NCBI GenBank assembly: GCA_965217265.1
Contig: CBDCHP010000011.1
Location: 372,001 to 436,000, forward strand
From: JAGRGG01 sp965217265
GTDB lineage: Bacteria > Pseudomonadota > Alphaproteobacteria > Geminicoccales > Geminicoccaceae
Reading direction: 5' to 3'
Length of the DNA: 64,000 nucleotides
The position numbers and the translations under genes were made by a program. Positions 17,652 to 25,932 of the stretch are shown piece after piece; the first letter of the stretch is position 1; each line of letters starts with the position of its first letter. The notes below the pieces were generated by a model. That model worked only from the letters and a program-made list of their open reading frames with translations, ran no database searches and was not told the origin of the DNA.

Positions 17652-20249
17652 TCAAACCACGATATTGACGATTCGATCCGGCACGACAATCACCTTGTTG
17701 GGCGGCTTGTCGTCCAGGCTGCGTTGCACCGCCGGGTCGGCGAGCGCCGCCTGCTCGGCCTCTTGCCTGGAAGCACCCTTGGGCAGGGTCAGTTCGGCGC
17801 GGCGCTTGCCGTTGACCTGGACGCCGATCGTGACGGTCGTCTCTTCGAGCCAGAACGGGTCAGGCACGGGCCAGGGGGCGTCGGCGAGCAGGCCGGCGTT
17901 GCCGAGCTTTTGCCAGAGTTCCTCGGCGAGGTGCGGCATCATCGGGTTGACGAGGCGAACGAGCGCGTCGATCGCCTCGCGCCGGGCGGCGCCGTCGCCG
18001 ACGGGCAGCGCCTCGATCGCGTTGCTGAGGCCGCGGATCAACGCCACCGCCTTGTTGAAGTGGAGGCGTTCCAGTTCGGCGGTGACGCCGGCGATCGTGC
18101 GGTGCGTCGTCTGGCGCAGTTCGACGTCGGCCGCCGAGAGCGCCACGGGGATCTCGCTCCCCGACGGTGCCAGGGCTTCGAGGTTGGCCTCGATCAGGCG
18201 CCACAAACGGTTGGCGTAGCGCCAAGCGCCCTCGATGCCCTGGTCGGTCCACTCCAGGTCGCGCTCCGGCGGGCTGTCGGAGAGCATGAACAGGCGCGCG
18301 GTGTCGGCGCCGTAGCCATCCACGATCACCGTCGGATCGACCGTGTTCTTCTTCGACTTCGACATCTTCTCGATCCGGCCGACCGCGACCGGGCGCCCGC
18401 CCTCGATCGTGACGAAGCCGCCGCCCCCGGCCTTGACCTCCTCGGGCTGGAGCCACGCCTTCGTTGCCGCGTCGCTGTAGGTCTGGTGCGTCACCATGCC
18501 CTGCGTGAACAAGCCGGCGAACGGCTCGGCGAGGTCGAGATAGCCGCAATCGCGCATCGCGCGGGTGAAGAAGCGCGAATAGAGCAGGTGCAAGACGGCG
18601 TGCTCGACGCCGCCGATATACTGATCGACGGGGAGCCAGTAGTCGGCGTCGTCGCGCTCGAACGGCACGTCGGCGGGGTTGTCGGAGGCAAAGCGGGCGA
18701 AGTACCAGGAACTCTCGACGAAGGTATCGAAGGTGTCGGTCTCGCGCACCGCGTCGCCGTTGCACGCCGGGCACCGCGTGAACTTCCAGGTCGGGTGCCG
18801 GTCGAGCGGGTTGCCGGGTGCGGCGAAATCGACGTCCTCGGGCAGCGCCACCGGCAGGTCCTCGGGCTTGACCGGGACGACGCCGCAGGCCGGGCAGTGC
18901 ACGATCGGGATCGGGCAGCCCCAGTAGCGCTGCCGCGACACGCCCCAGTCGCGCAGGCGGTAGGTCGTCACCCCTTCGCCGAGATCCTTCGCCTCCAGCT
19001 CTTCGATGATCCGGCGCTTGGCGTCGGCCACGCCCAGCCCGTCGAGAAAGCCCGAATTGTAGAGCGTGCCGTCGCCCGTGTAAGCCTCGTCGCTGATCGC
19101 GAACGCGGCCGGGTCGGCGCCCGGCGGCAGCACGACCGGCACCACGTTCAAGCCGTACTTGCGGGCGAAGTCGAGGTCGCGCGCGTCGTGCGCCGGGCAG
19201 CCGAAGACGGCGCCGGTGCCGTAATCCATCAGAACGAAGTTGGCAACAAAGAGCGGGAGATCCGGCGTGGCGCCGAGGGGGTGACGGCAGCGCAGCCCCG
19301 TGTCGTAGCCCTTCTTCTCCGCCGTCTGCAGCGCCTCCTCCGAGGTGCCGGACTTGAGGCACTCCCGGACGAAGCCGGCAAGCTCAGGGTCGGTCGCGGC
19401 CAACTGCGCCGCCAAGGGGTGATCCGGGGCGATCGCCACGAAGGAAGCACCCCAGAGCGTGTCGGGACGGGTGGTGAAGACGGTGACCCCGTCGTCGTGC
19501 CCCTCGATCGGAAAGCGGACCCTGGCACCCTCTGAGCGGCCGATCCAGTTGGCCTGCATCGTGCGGACCTTGTCCGGCCAGCGCTCCAGCCCCCCGATCG
19601 CGTCCAGGAGGTCGTCGGCGTAGGCGGTGATCTTGAAGAACCACTGCGCGAGCTTCTTGCGCTCGACGGGCGCCCCCGAGCGCCAGCCGCGGCCGTCGAT
19701 CACCTGCTCGTTGGCGAGCACGGTCGTGTCGATCGGGTCCCAGTTGACCCAGGCTTCCCGCCTGTAGACGAGGCCCTTTTCCAGCATGGCGAGGAACATC
19801 GCCTGCTCGTGCTTATAGTAGCCGACGTCGCAGGTGGCGAACTCGCGCGACCAGTCGATCGCCAACCCTAAGCGCAGGAACTGGGCGCGCATCTCCTCGA
19901 TGTTCTGGTAGGTCCAGCCGCCCGGGTGCACGCCCCGCTGCATGGCGGCGTTCTCGGCCGGCAGGCCGAACGCGTCCCAGCCCATCGGGTGGAGGACGTT
20001 GTAGCCCTGCGCGCGGCGCCAGCGCGCGACGACGTCGCCCATCGCGTAGTTGCGCACGTGGCCCACGTGGAGGCGCCCCGAGGGGTAGGGGAACATCTCC
20101 AGGACGTAATACTTGGGCTTGGCCGGGTCGCGCACCGCCTTGAAGCAGTCGCACTCGCGCCAGACCCGCTGCCACTTGGCCTCGGTCGCGCGAAACGGGT
20201 AGCGGCTGGAACGTCCTTCAAAGGTGGGGCTGGAATGTCCTTCGGACAT
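17652..20249 (-). CDS. leuS: leucyl-tRNA synthetase
   Basis: An 865-residue class Ia synthetase if started at ATG 20249. It charges tRNA-Leu with leucine. The HIGH-type motif is FPYPSGRLHVGHVRNY, the CP1 editing domain contains TTRPDTLWGASF, and the KMSKS loop is IEKMSKSKKNTVDP. A zinc-type motif (CPACG ... CPACN) lies between. The usual N-terminus, RYPFRATEAKWQ, is preceded here by three repeats of EGxSSxxx encoded by a 24-bp triplication (20204-20275), so the true start is uncertain; the in-frame open reading continues upstream into the DUF3576 gene. In many alphaproteobacteria lptE and holA follow leuS; here the palindromic element and ivd do. Confidence 0.95.
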   Translation of the reverse strand: MSEGHSSPTFEGRSSRYPFRATEAKWQRVWRECDCFKAVRDPAKPKYYVLEMFPYPSGRLHVGHVRNYAMGDVVARWRRAQGYNVLHPMGWDAFGLPAENAAMQRGVHPGGWTYQNIEEMRAQFLRLGLAIDWSREFATCDVGYYKHEQAMFLAMLEKGLVYRREAWVNWDPIDTTVLANEQVIDGRGWRSGAPVERKKLAQWFFKITAYADDLLDAIGGLERWPDKVRTMQANWIGRSEGARVRFPIEGHDDGVTVFTTRPDTLWGASFVAIAPDHPLAAQLAATDPELAGFVRECLKSGTSEEALQTAEKKGYDTGLRCRHPLGATPDLPLFVANFVLMDYGTGAVFGCPAHDARDLDFARKYGLNVVPVVLPPGADPAAFAISDEAYTGDGTLYNSGFLDGLGVADAKRRIIEELEAKDLGEGVTTYRLRDWGVSRQRYWGCPIPIVHCPACGVVPVKPEDLPVALPEDVDFAAPGNPLDRHPTWKFTRCPACNGDAVRETDTFDTFVESSWYFARFASDNPADVPFERDDADYWLPVDQYIGGVEHAVLHLLYSRFFTRAMRDCGYLDLAEPFAGLFTQGMVTHQTYSDAATKAWLQPEEVKAGGGGFVTIEGGRPVAVGRIEKMSKSKKNTVDPTVIVDGYGADTARLFMLSDSPPERDLEWTDQGIEGAWRYANRLWRLIEANLEALAPSGSEIPVALSAADVELRQTTHRTIAGVTAELERLHFNKAVALIRGLSNAIEALPVGDGAARREAIDALVRLVNPMMPHLAEELWQKLGNAGLLADAPWPVPDPFWLEETTVTIGVQVNGKRRAELTLPKGASRQEAEQAALADPAVQRSLDDKPPNKVIVVPDRIVNIVV

Positions 20250-20275
20250 GGAACTGGAACGTCCTTCGATGATCG
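20204..20275. repeat. 24-bp tandem triplication at the 5' end of leuS
   Basis: Three imperfect 24-bp units at 20204-20227, 20228-20251 and 20252-20275, each containing (read on the minus strand) GAAGGACRTTCCAG. The unit is eight codons, so the frame is kept and encodes EGRSSSMS, EGHSSPTF, EGRSSRYP. Each unit carries GAAGGA, a plausible ribosome-binding sequence. Confidence 0.85.
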
Positions 20276-20289
20276 GCGGGTGAAGGGGT

Positions 20290-20829
20290 TCAGCCGGCGG
20301 CGGCGGCGATGCGCAGGTCGCGGGCCTGGGTGAGGATGCGGTCCTCCAACTCACGCGCGGTCGCGGGCGAGGTCAAGGCGTCGGCCCAGGCCCCGTCGGC
20401 GCCCCTGACTTGGCGAAAGACCTGCACGCCCAGGGCGTCCGCGCGCAGGGCTTGGCCGGTGATCGAGGCTTGGACCTTCAAGCGCTCGTTCGGCGTCGCC
20501 GGCGGCGCGTACCACTCGCTGACGATCAGCCCGCCGAACGGATCGGCGCTGGCGAGCGGCAGGAAGTCGAGCGTGGCGAGCGTCGCCCGCCACAAGTAGG
20601 CGTTGACGCCGATACCGGCCGCACCCGCCTCGGGCGCCTCGTCGCGGCGGGTGCCGAAGCTGAACAGACCCTTCTCGAACACGGTGCCGTAGCGTTCCGC
20701 CTGCTGCTCGGCGCGCTGATCGTCGTTGGAGGTCGGCCGCAGCGGGTCCGGGCTCTGCGTGCAGGCGGCGGCGAGGCCGCAGAGGAGATAGGCCGCGAGG
20801 TGGCGCGGCCGAAGAAGGCGAGAATGCAT
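20290..20829 (-). CDS. DUF3576 lipoprotein
   Basis: A 179-residue lipoprotein. Residues 11-23 form a lipobox-type signal (LLCGLAAAC), with the acylated cysteine at about residue 23. The body has FSFGTRRDEAPEAG, then GIGVNAYLWRATLATLDFLPLASADPFGG and SEWYAPPATPNERLKVQ, the recognisable core of DUF3576. These proteins are found upstream of leuS across alphaproteobacteria, as here. Function is unknown; an envelope role is inferred from the lipobox. Its end lies about 40 bases before the leuS ATG, within reach of the leuS 24-bp repeats. Confidence 0.82.
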   Translation of the reverse strand: MHSRLLRPRHLAAYLLCGLAAACTQSPDPLRPTSNDDQRAEQQAERYGTVFEKGLFSFGTRRDEAPEAGAAGIGVNAYLWRATLATLDFLPLASADPFGGLIVSEWYAPPATPNERLKVQASITGQALRADALGVQVFRQVRGADGAWADALTSPATARELEDRILTQARDLRIAAAAG

Positions 20830-20907
20830 CGAATGGCCCGTCGATCGTGGCGTGAAGCGGGGCGGATCCTAGCAACAAGCCGCGGCGAGCGCTAGAGGGG
20901 CGGCGGC

Positions 20908-21555
20908 CTAGAAGCGCAACTGCACCCCCAAGCGCCCGACCGCCTGCGATTCCTCGTCGTCGTCCTCGCTCAGCGCGACGTCGCCTTGGAAGCTGAGCCA
21001 GGGGTAGGGGTTGAGGTCGGTCGAGAACATCATGATGTCGCGCTCGACGCTGGCCTCCGGGCCGCCCTCGCCGAGCAGGACGCGGGCGCTCAAGGGGCCG
21101 TAGCTGAACCCGGCGCCGACGAGGTCGGCCGACGTGCCGAACAGCTTGGTGCGGCCGAGCCCGGTCGTGATGGCGAGCCGGTCGAGGACGAGCGCCCCGC
21201 CGAGCATCATCTCGTCCTTGTCGGTGCGGTCGTAGTCGAAGCCGAGCGCCCCCATGCGCTCGACCGAGGTCCAGTGCTCGTCGAGGCCCATGGCGAGGCG
21301 CAGCCCCTCGTTCGAGCCCCCGTCGGGGCGGGCGTTGTAGAGCGTGCCGCTCATGCGCGGGGTGAAGTTCAAGGTCATGTCGGGTTCGACCGGCGCCACC
21401 GTCTCCGGCGCCGACGCCGGCGCGCCGGCGTCGGCCGGTGGTTCGACCGCGTAGCCGCCGAGCTTCAGCTCCGCCGCCGCCCCCCCGCCGTGAATGGCGA
21501 CGAGGAGGCCGAATACCAGAAAAAGGCGCAGGCAGGTCACCGCGGCAAGCCCCAA
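20908..21555 (-). CDS. exported beta-barrel-like protein of unknown function
   Basis: A 215-residue protein with a signal peptide ending near GGGAAA (about residue 28). The mature part alternates polar and hydrophobic residues in short strands (LRLAMGLDEHW, ERMGALGFDY, RDIMMFSTDL) and ends in VGRLGVQLRF, with a C-terminal phenylalanine as in outer-membrane barrel proteins recognised by BamA. No family is evident. It is separated from the porin by about 175 bases that contain a strong hairpin, so it is likely transcribed on its own. Confidence 0.6.
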   Translation of the reverse strand: MGLAAVTCLRLFLVFGLLVAIHGGGAAAELKLGGYAVEPPADAGAPASAPETVAPVEPDMTLNFTPRMSGTLYNARPDGGSNEGLRLAMGLDEHWTSVERMGALGFDYDRTDKDEMMLGGALVLDRLAITTGLGRTKLFGTSADLVGAGFSYGPLSARVLLGEGGPEASVERDIMMFSTDLNPYPWLSFQGDVALSEDDDEESQAVGRLGVQLRF

Positions 21556-21681
21556 GCGTGGATTGCAGGTCCGAGCGATCGTGATCGACTTAGAGGCTTA
21601 TGACGAAGAGATAGGCCAAGCGGGACCGGCCGAGCAAAATAATTCCGTGCCGGCCCAACTTTTTGCCCGCGCGTGCGGCAC

Positions 21682-21720
21682 GAAGGCCAGGACGGGGCGC
21701 GCCGCCCCGTCCTGGCCTTC
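21682..21720 (-). terminator. 18-bp perfect hairpin after the porin gene
   Basis: GAAGGCCAGGACGGGGCG (21682-21699) pairs perfectly with 21703-21720 around a 3-nt loop. It starts 9 bases past the porin stop. No T-run follows directly, so it may act as a 3' stabilising stem-loop for an abundant porin mRNA as much as a terminator. Confidence 0.6.
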
Positions 21721-21729
21721 GCGAACGCC

Positions 21730-22794
21730 CTAGAAGTTGATGTCGAGGCGCGTGACGCCGGCGATGCCGTCGTCGCCGGTGTCGTTGGTGAACAAGGCGA
21801 CGTCGCCCTGCAGCACCACGCCGGGCAGCATGCCGACCGAGGCGCTGAAGACGAGGGTTTCCGCCTCGTCGTCGGTACCGTCGAGGTCGGAAGTGCCGTA
21901 GTTGACCGAGGCGTCGGCCGGGCCGAACGTGCCGCCGACGCCGACGTTCCAGCCGTCGCCGAAGTTGTCGGCGTCGAAGTAGGAGCCGGCGACCTGGAGG
22001 CCGAACACGCCGGTGGAGGCGCCGACCGAGTAGCCCTCGACGTCGTCCACGCCCGGTTCGCCCTGGGCGATGATGCCGGTGGCGCCGAGTGCCACGTCGA
22101 AGCCGGCAAGCGAGAGGGCGTACTGGGCGCCGAGCTCGACTATGTTCTCGAGATTGCCGCTGTCGTTGTCCGCCGTATCCGTGCCCTGGCTGCCCTCGTC
22201 GGGGGTGAAGCTGGCGCCGACGGTGAAGCCGTAGAGGGCCTCGGTCGGCGAAAGGTAGGTGATCTTGGTAGCGTCGCCCGAGTTCGGGATCGTGATCGCG
22301 ACGGTGGTGACGTAGCTGTCGCCGTCGATGCCGCCGGTGCCGGCCGCGATCGAGTAGGCGCCGGTCTTGAGCTGATCGGACGCGCTGTCCTGGTCGCCGA
22401 GCTGGAACTCGCCGAAGCCGCCGCGCAGGAAGAGGAACGACTCGTCGATCGTGCTGCCGGCGGAGACGTCCTGGATGGCGCCGGTCGCCTCGTCGGCGGT
22501 GGCGGTGATCTCACCCGCGTTGCCGCCCGCCTCCAGTTCCACCGTGCCGCCGTAGCTGATGCCGGTCTCGTCGTCGGTCGCGAGGGCGACGAAGTGGATC
22601 TCGTTGTCGGTGTAGAAATCGTAGTCGCGCAGGTTGCTGGTGCCGAGCGCGTCCTCGAGGTCGCCGACGGCGACGCCGAACCGCAATACCGCCTCGACGT
22701 CGACGTTCAGGTCGGCCGCCCGCACCTCGCTAGCGTAGAACATGCCCACGCCGACGAGTGCCGTGGTGCCGAGTAAAAGCTTGTTCAAGGTCAT
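21730..22794 (-). CDS. gram-negative porin
   Basis: A 354-residue outer-membrane porin. The signal peptide covers about residues 1-26 (LLLGTTALVGVGMF ... RAA). The mature chain is acidic and glycine-rich, with repeated amphipathic strands, loops such as DDETGISYGG, FLFLRGGFGEFQLGDQD (the PROSITE-like porin stretch) and a C-terminal TRLDINF ending in Phe. This is the Porin_4 type common in Rhodospirillales. The start ATG follows GAGGAG with normal spacing. It likely admits small hydrophilic solutes; specificity is unknown. Confidence 0.88.
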   Translation of the reverse strand: MTLNKLLLGTTALVGVGMFYASEVRAADLNVDVEAVLRFGVAVGDLEDALGTSNLRDYDFYTDNEIHFVALATDDETGISYGGTVELEAGGNAGEITATADEATGAIQDVSAGSTIDESFLFLRGGFGEFQLGDQDSASDQLKTGAYSIAAGTGGIDGDSYVTTVAITIPNSGDATKITYLSPTEALYGFTVGASFTPDEGSQGTDTADNDSGNLENIVELGAQYALSLAGFDVALGATGIIAQGEPGVDDVEGYSVGASTGVFGLQVAGSYFDADNFGDGWNVGVGGTFGPADASVNYGTSDLDGTDDEAETLVFSASVGMLPGVVLQGDVALFTNDTGDDGIAGVTRLDINF

Positions 22795-23192
22795 CTTTTT
22801 TTCTCCTCAACACCCTGCAGGGGCGCCCTTGTTCAGTCCCGGATCGGCTTAGCCCCATCGTTGAACGTAAAGGCTTGAGCCGGACAAAGGGGGAGCACTG
22901 CCCGTGGTCAGGCCACCCCGTCGCCTGATCGTTGATAGCCCGAACACACCAACACAGCGCAAGACGGGCGCCGCCGCGCGCGATGCTATCGCCGAACACT
23001 GTGACAGGGGCGCAACATACTTTTCCGCAAACTCGCTCGGATCGATTAATACTGAATATTTGCCGCTTCGCCTTGTACGTTACCTGTGCAATGCTGCGGA
23101 CGACCACGAGCAATTCAAGCAAAGCACGAGTTTTCTTGTTTAACCCTTTGTGATACCATTATTCTGCATCAAGTAGTTGTGCAACGCACCGT
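22795..23192. other. 398-bp intergenic region upstream of the porin, no gene supported
   Basis: It holds the porin promoter (minus strand) and the 3' end of the cupin gene. The part at 23040-23165 is AT-richer than the genes and contains runs such as GATTAATACTGAATATTT. Short open frames here have no ribosome site and no recognisable protein. No riboswitch or tRNA was seen. Confidence 0.4.
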
Positions 23193-24386
23193 TCACGCCG
23201 CCGGGCGCACCAGCGCCATGCGCCCCATGTCGGCGAGAAATTTGTCCCGCTTTGGTTGTGGCGTCGCGGCGAACGCCCCGTCGATCTCGGCGCGCGAGAA
23301 GCGCTCTCGGCCCAGGACCCAGGCGACCATGTCCTTGATCTCGCCCGGCACCTCGACCGCCTCGCGCGAGCCGGCGCGAACGAGGCCAAAGCGCCCCTGC
23401 GCCTCGACCAGGCGGATGCCTCCGGCCGTGACCTCGAACACGGCGCTTGCGGGGTCGAGAAGGTCGGGCAGGTCGTAGGTCGGACGTTGGTAGGCGAAGC
23501 CCTCGATGAAGGCTTGCATCGCGCGCGCACTCGCGGGCTCGGCCAGGATCGCCGCCAAACGCTCGCCCATCGCGGCGAGGCGGATTTCAAGCGCGTCCGG
23601 GTCGTTTTGCGGCAGGTTGTGGCGAAAGGCGGGGTCGGCGACGGCGCGCTCGAACAAGGGCGTCAGCGCGTCGAGGCCGATCGGGTAGGTCACGCCGAAG
23701 GCGACGTGGACGCAGCCGCCGTCGTCGGCGAGCGCGTAGTGGTACTGGCCGCGCGGCAAATAGAGGAGGTCGCCGGGCTTGAGGCGGACCTCCTTCCACA
23801 AGGCGCCCTTCGCCTTCTCGTGGTGCTCTTGGGGCTGGCCCTTGAAGTGCGGGTGGGCGATCGGCGCCTCCGCCCGCCCCTCGAAGACGTGCCAGACCTT
23901 CTCGCCCTCGACGTGGACGGCGAAGACGTCGTGCGTGTCGTAGTGGGCCTTGAAGCCCTGTTTACGCTTGGAGGACAGATAGAGGTTGGCCTGGACCTTG
24001 CCGCCGAGTGCTTTCTCCAAAACGGCGCAGAAGGCCGACAGTTCGGGCGTCAACTGGTCGATGTCGTTGGCGACCAGCGTGGCACCCCGCGCCAGCAACG
24101 CTTGAACCTTGAGCGGGTCGGGCCGCAGGACTTGGCCGCCGTCGCGGCCGGGCGCCGGCGCGCAGTAGGCGGCGGGGGGGACCGGCTCCTTGTCGAGGAC
24201 GAAGACGAGCGACGCCGCCGACCAGACGCTCGTCATGCCAAGGAGACGGCCCAGCACCTCCCAGCGCATGACGCCGGCGAACTTGGATCGGTCGCCTTCG
24301 AGGTGGAGCGGCCTTTGCCCGAGATAGTCGCGCAAGAAGGCGTCCCCGCCGACGGGTGCCATGATCGCATCGAAGCTCGTCGTCAT
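23193..24386 (-). CDS. JmjC/cupin-type Fe(II)/2-oxoglutarate oxygenase (RoxA-like)
   Basis: A 397-residue cupin_4 protein. The double-stranded beta-helix core has FKAHYDTHDVFAVHVEGEKVWHVFEG, where HYDTHD gives the H-x-D iron ligands, and PGDLLYLPRGQYHYAL, with the distal His. The family (YcfD/RoxA) hydroxylates residues of ribosomal proteins; RoxA acts on L16 arginine. The C-terminal part is a dimerisation/winged-helix-like region. It is divergent from the yggS-type gene at 24465 with about 78 bases between. The substrate is inferred from the family only. Confidence 0.75.
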   Translation of the reverse strand: MTTSFDAIMAPVGGDAFLRDYLGQRPLHLEGDRSKFAGVMRWEVLGRLLGMTSVWSAASLVFVLDKEPVPPAAYCAPAPGRDGGQVLRPDPLKVQALLARGATLVANDIDQLTPELSAFCAVLEKALGGKVQANLYLSSKRKQGFKAHYDTHDVFAVHVEGEKVWHVFEGRAEAPIAHPHFKGQPQEHHEKAKGALWKEVRLKPGDLLYLPRGQYHYALADDGGCVHVAFGVTYPIGLDALTPLFERAVADPAFRHNLPQNDPDALEIRLAAMGERLAAILAEPASARAMQAFIEGFAYQRPTYDLPDLLDPASAVFEVTAGGIRLVEAQGRFGLVRAGSREAVEVPGEIKDMVAWVLGRERFSRAEIDGAFAATPQPKRDKFLADMGRMALVRPAA

Positions 24387-24464
24387 CGTCCTCGGCCCTT
24401 GACAGCGTCACCTTGGGGCGGCGTCTAGCATGGACAGCGGGACGCATGAAGCAAGGAGACGGGC

Positions 24465-25133
24465 ATGGGTGACGTCGTGGCCAACCTCGCCGCCGTGCGG
24501 GACCGGATCGAGGCGGCGCTGAACGATGCCGGACGACCTGAGGGCGCCGTGCGCCTCGTCCTCGTCAGCAAGAAGCAGCCGATCGAGCGGGTCGAGGCGG
24601 CGCTTAAAGCGGGCTGGCGGACGTTCGGCGAGAACTACGTCCAAGAGGCGGCGGCGCGCTGGGGGCCCTTGCGCGGGCGCTACCCCGACGTCGAGCTGCA
24701 CATGATCGGCGCCTTGCAGAGCAACAAGGCCGAGGACGCCGTGGCGCTGTTCGACGCGATCCAGACGCTCGACCGGCCGAAGCTCCTGACGGCACTGGCG
24801 AAAGCGATCGACAAGGCGGGCCGCACGCCGCGGCTTTTCGTCCAGGTCAACACCGGCGGCGAGGATCAGAAGGCCGGCGTCGCCGTCGCGGGCTTGGCGC
24901 CCCTGCTCGACCGCGCGCGCGACCTCGGCCTTCGCATCGAGGGGCTGATGGCGATCCCGCCGGCGGGCGAGGACGTCACGCCGCACGCGGTTCTGCTCAA
25001 GGACTTGGCCGCGAAGCACGGGATCAAAGCGATCAGCACCGGCATGAGCGACGACTTCGAGGCCGCGATCCGCGCCGGCGCCACGCTCGTTCGGGTCGGT
25101 AGCGCCGTCTTCGGCGAGCGGCGTACGGCTTGA
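24465..25133 (+). CDS. YggS/PLPBP-type pyridoxal phosphate homeostasis protein
   Basis: A 222-residue single-domain TIM barrel that binds PLP without known catalysis and buffers its supply. Lys36 in LVSKKQP is the PLP Schiff-base lysine. GENYVQEA, HMIGALQSNKA, FVQVNTGGE and LSTGMSDDFEAAI-like (here ISTGMSDDFEAAI) complete the family signature. The start ATG follows AAGGAG-type sequence (GCAAGGAGACGGGC). Its end is 113 bases before the cytochrome c gene. Confidence 0.92.
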   Translation: MGDVVANLAAVRDRIEAALNDAGRPEGAVRLVLVSKKQPIERVEAALKAGWRTFGENYVQEAAARWGPLRGRYPDVELHMIGALQSNKAEDAVALFDAIQTLDRPKLLTALAKAIDKAGRTPRLFVQVNTGGEDQKAGVAVAGLAPLLDRARDLGLRIEGLMAIPPAGEDVTPHAVLLKDLAAKHGIKAISTGMSDDFEAAIRAGATLVRVGSAVFGERRTA

Positions 25134-25246
25134 TATGCCGCAAGCGGAACGGCTTGAACGCCGGGCGGTTGTGTTCCACGCTGCGGGCGTTGAATCACGC
25201 TTGGCGCGATGTCGCGACCGCAGACTACAACTACAGGGAGATTTTC

Positions 25247-25624
25247 ATGTTCAAGTTTGCCGTCATCGCCCTCGGGGCGACCGTCATCACGCTCGGCGCC
25301 GCGCAGGCGCAAGAGGGCGACGCCGAGGCCGGCGAGACGGTGTTTCGCAAGTGCAAGGCCTGCCATGTCGTCGACAAGGAGCAGAACCGCGTTGGCCCGC
25401 ACTTGGTCGGCATCGTCGGCCGGCCCGTCGCCTCGGTCGAGGACTTCAAGTACTCCTCGGCGATGCAAGAGCACGGCGGCGAGTGGACCGAGGAAGAACT
25501 CGACGCCTACCTCGCCGACCCGCGCGGGATGGTGAAGGGCACCAAGATGAGCTTCGCCGGGTTGAAGGACGAGCAGGACCGGCTCGACGTCATCGCGTAC
25601 TTGAAATCAGAGGCTTCTTCCTGA
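25247..25624 (+). CDS. class I cytochrome c (cytochrome c2-like)
   Basis: A 125-residue exported haem protein. ATG 25247 follows AGGGAG. The signal peptide ends near residue 22 (ALGATVITLGAAQAQ). The haem site is FRKCKACH with Cys36, Cys39 and His40; the likely sixth ligand is Met in KGTKMSF. This is a periplasmic electron carrier between membrane complexes. It overlaps the convergent S4-domain gene by 35 bases at the 3' ends. Confidence 0.93.
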   Translation: MFKFAVIALGATVITLGAAQAQEGDAEAGETVFRKCKACHVVDKEQNRVGPHLVGIVGRPVASVEDFKYSSAMQEHGGEWTEEELDAYLADPRGMVKGTKMSFAGLKDEQDRLDVIAYLKSEASS

Positions 25625-25922
25625 CTTCGGCTTCGCCGGACGGTTCGGCGGCGGCGCCGTCGTCCAGCCGCTCGTAGAGGGCCCGCGCCTCGGGCGCGGG
25701 TCCGCGCCGCTCGCCGAGCGCCGCGACTCGGGCGACGACGACCCCGTGCGGCAAGCCCAGCGTCAGGACATCGCCGATCCGAACGAGGCTGTGCGGCTTG
25801 TCGGCCAGCCGCCCGTTCAGCCGCACCCGGCGCTTGGCGACCAGCGCTTGCGCCACGCTACGGTGGCGCGCGAAGCGGGCGTGGACCAGCCACTTGTCGA
25901 GCCGCAGCGCCGCGTCGCTCAC
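25590..25922 (-). CDS. S4-domain RNA-binding protein (Hsp15-like)
   Basis: A 110-residue protein with an N-terminal S4 fold: LRLDKWLVHARFARHRSVAQALVAK ... VRLNGRLADKPHSLVRIGDVL, shown in pieces. Hsp15-type proteins bind stalled 50S subunits carrying peptidyl-tRNA. The C-terminus is low-complexity. It follows the SUV3-like helicase gene by about 10 bases on the same strand, so an RNA-related operon is likely. The last 35 bases overlap the cytochrome c gene tail to tail. Confidence 0.82.
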   Translation of the reverse strand: MSDAALRLDKWLVHARFARHRSVAQALVAKRRVRLNGRLADKPHSLVRIGDVLTLGLPHGVVVARVAALGERRGPAPEARALYERLDDGAAAEPSGEAEVRKKPLISSTR

Positions 25923-25932
25923 GTCTGCACTC

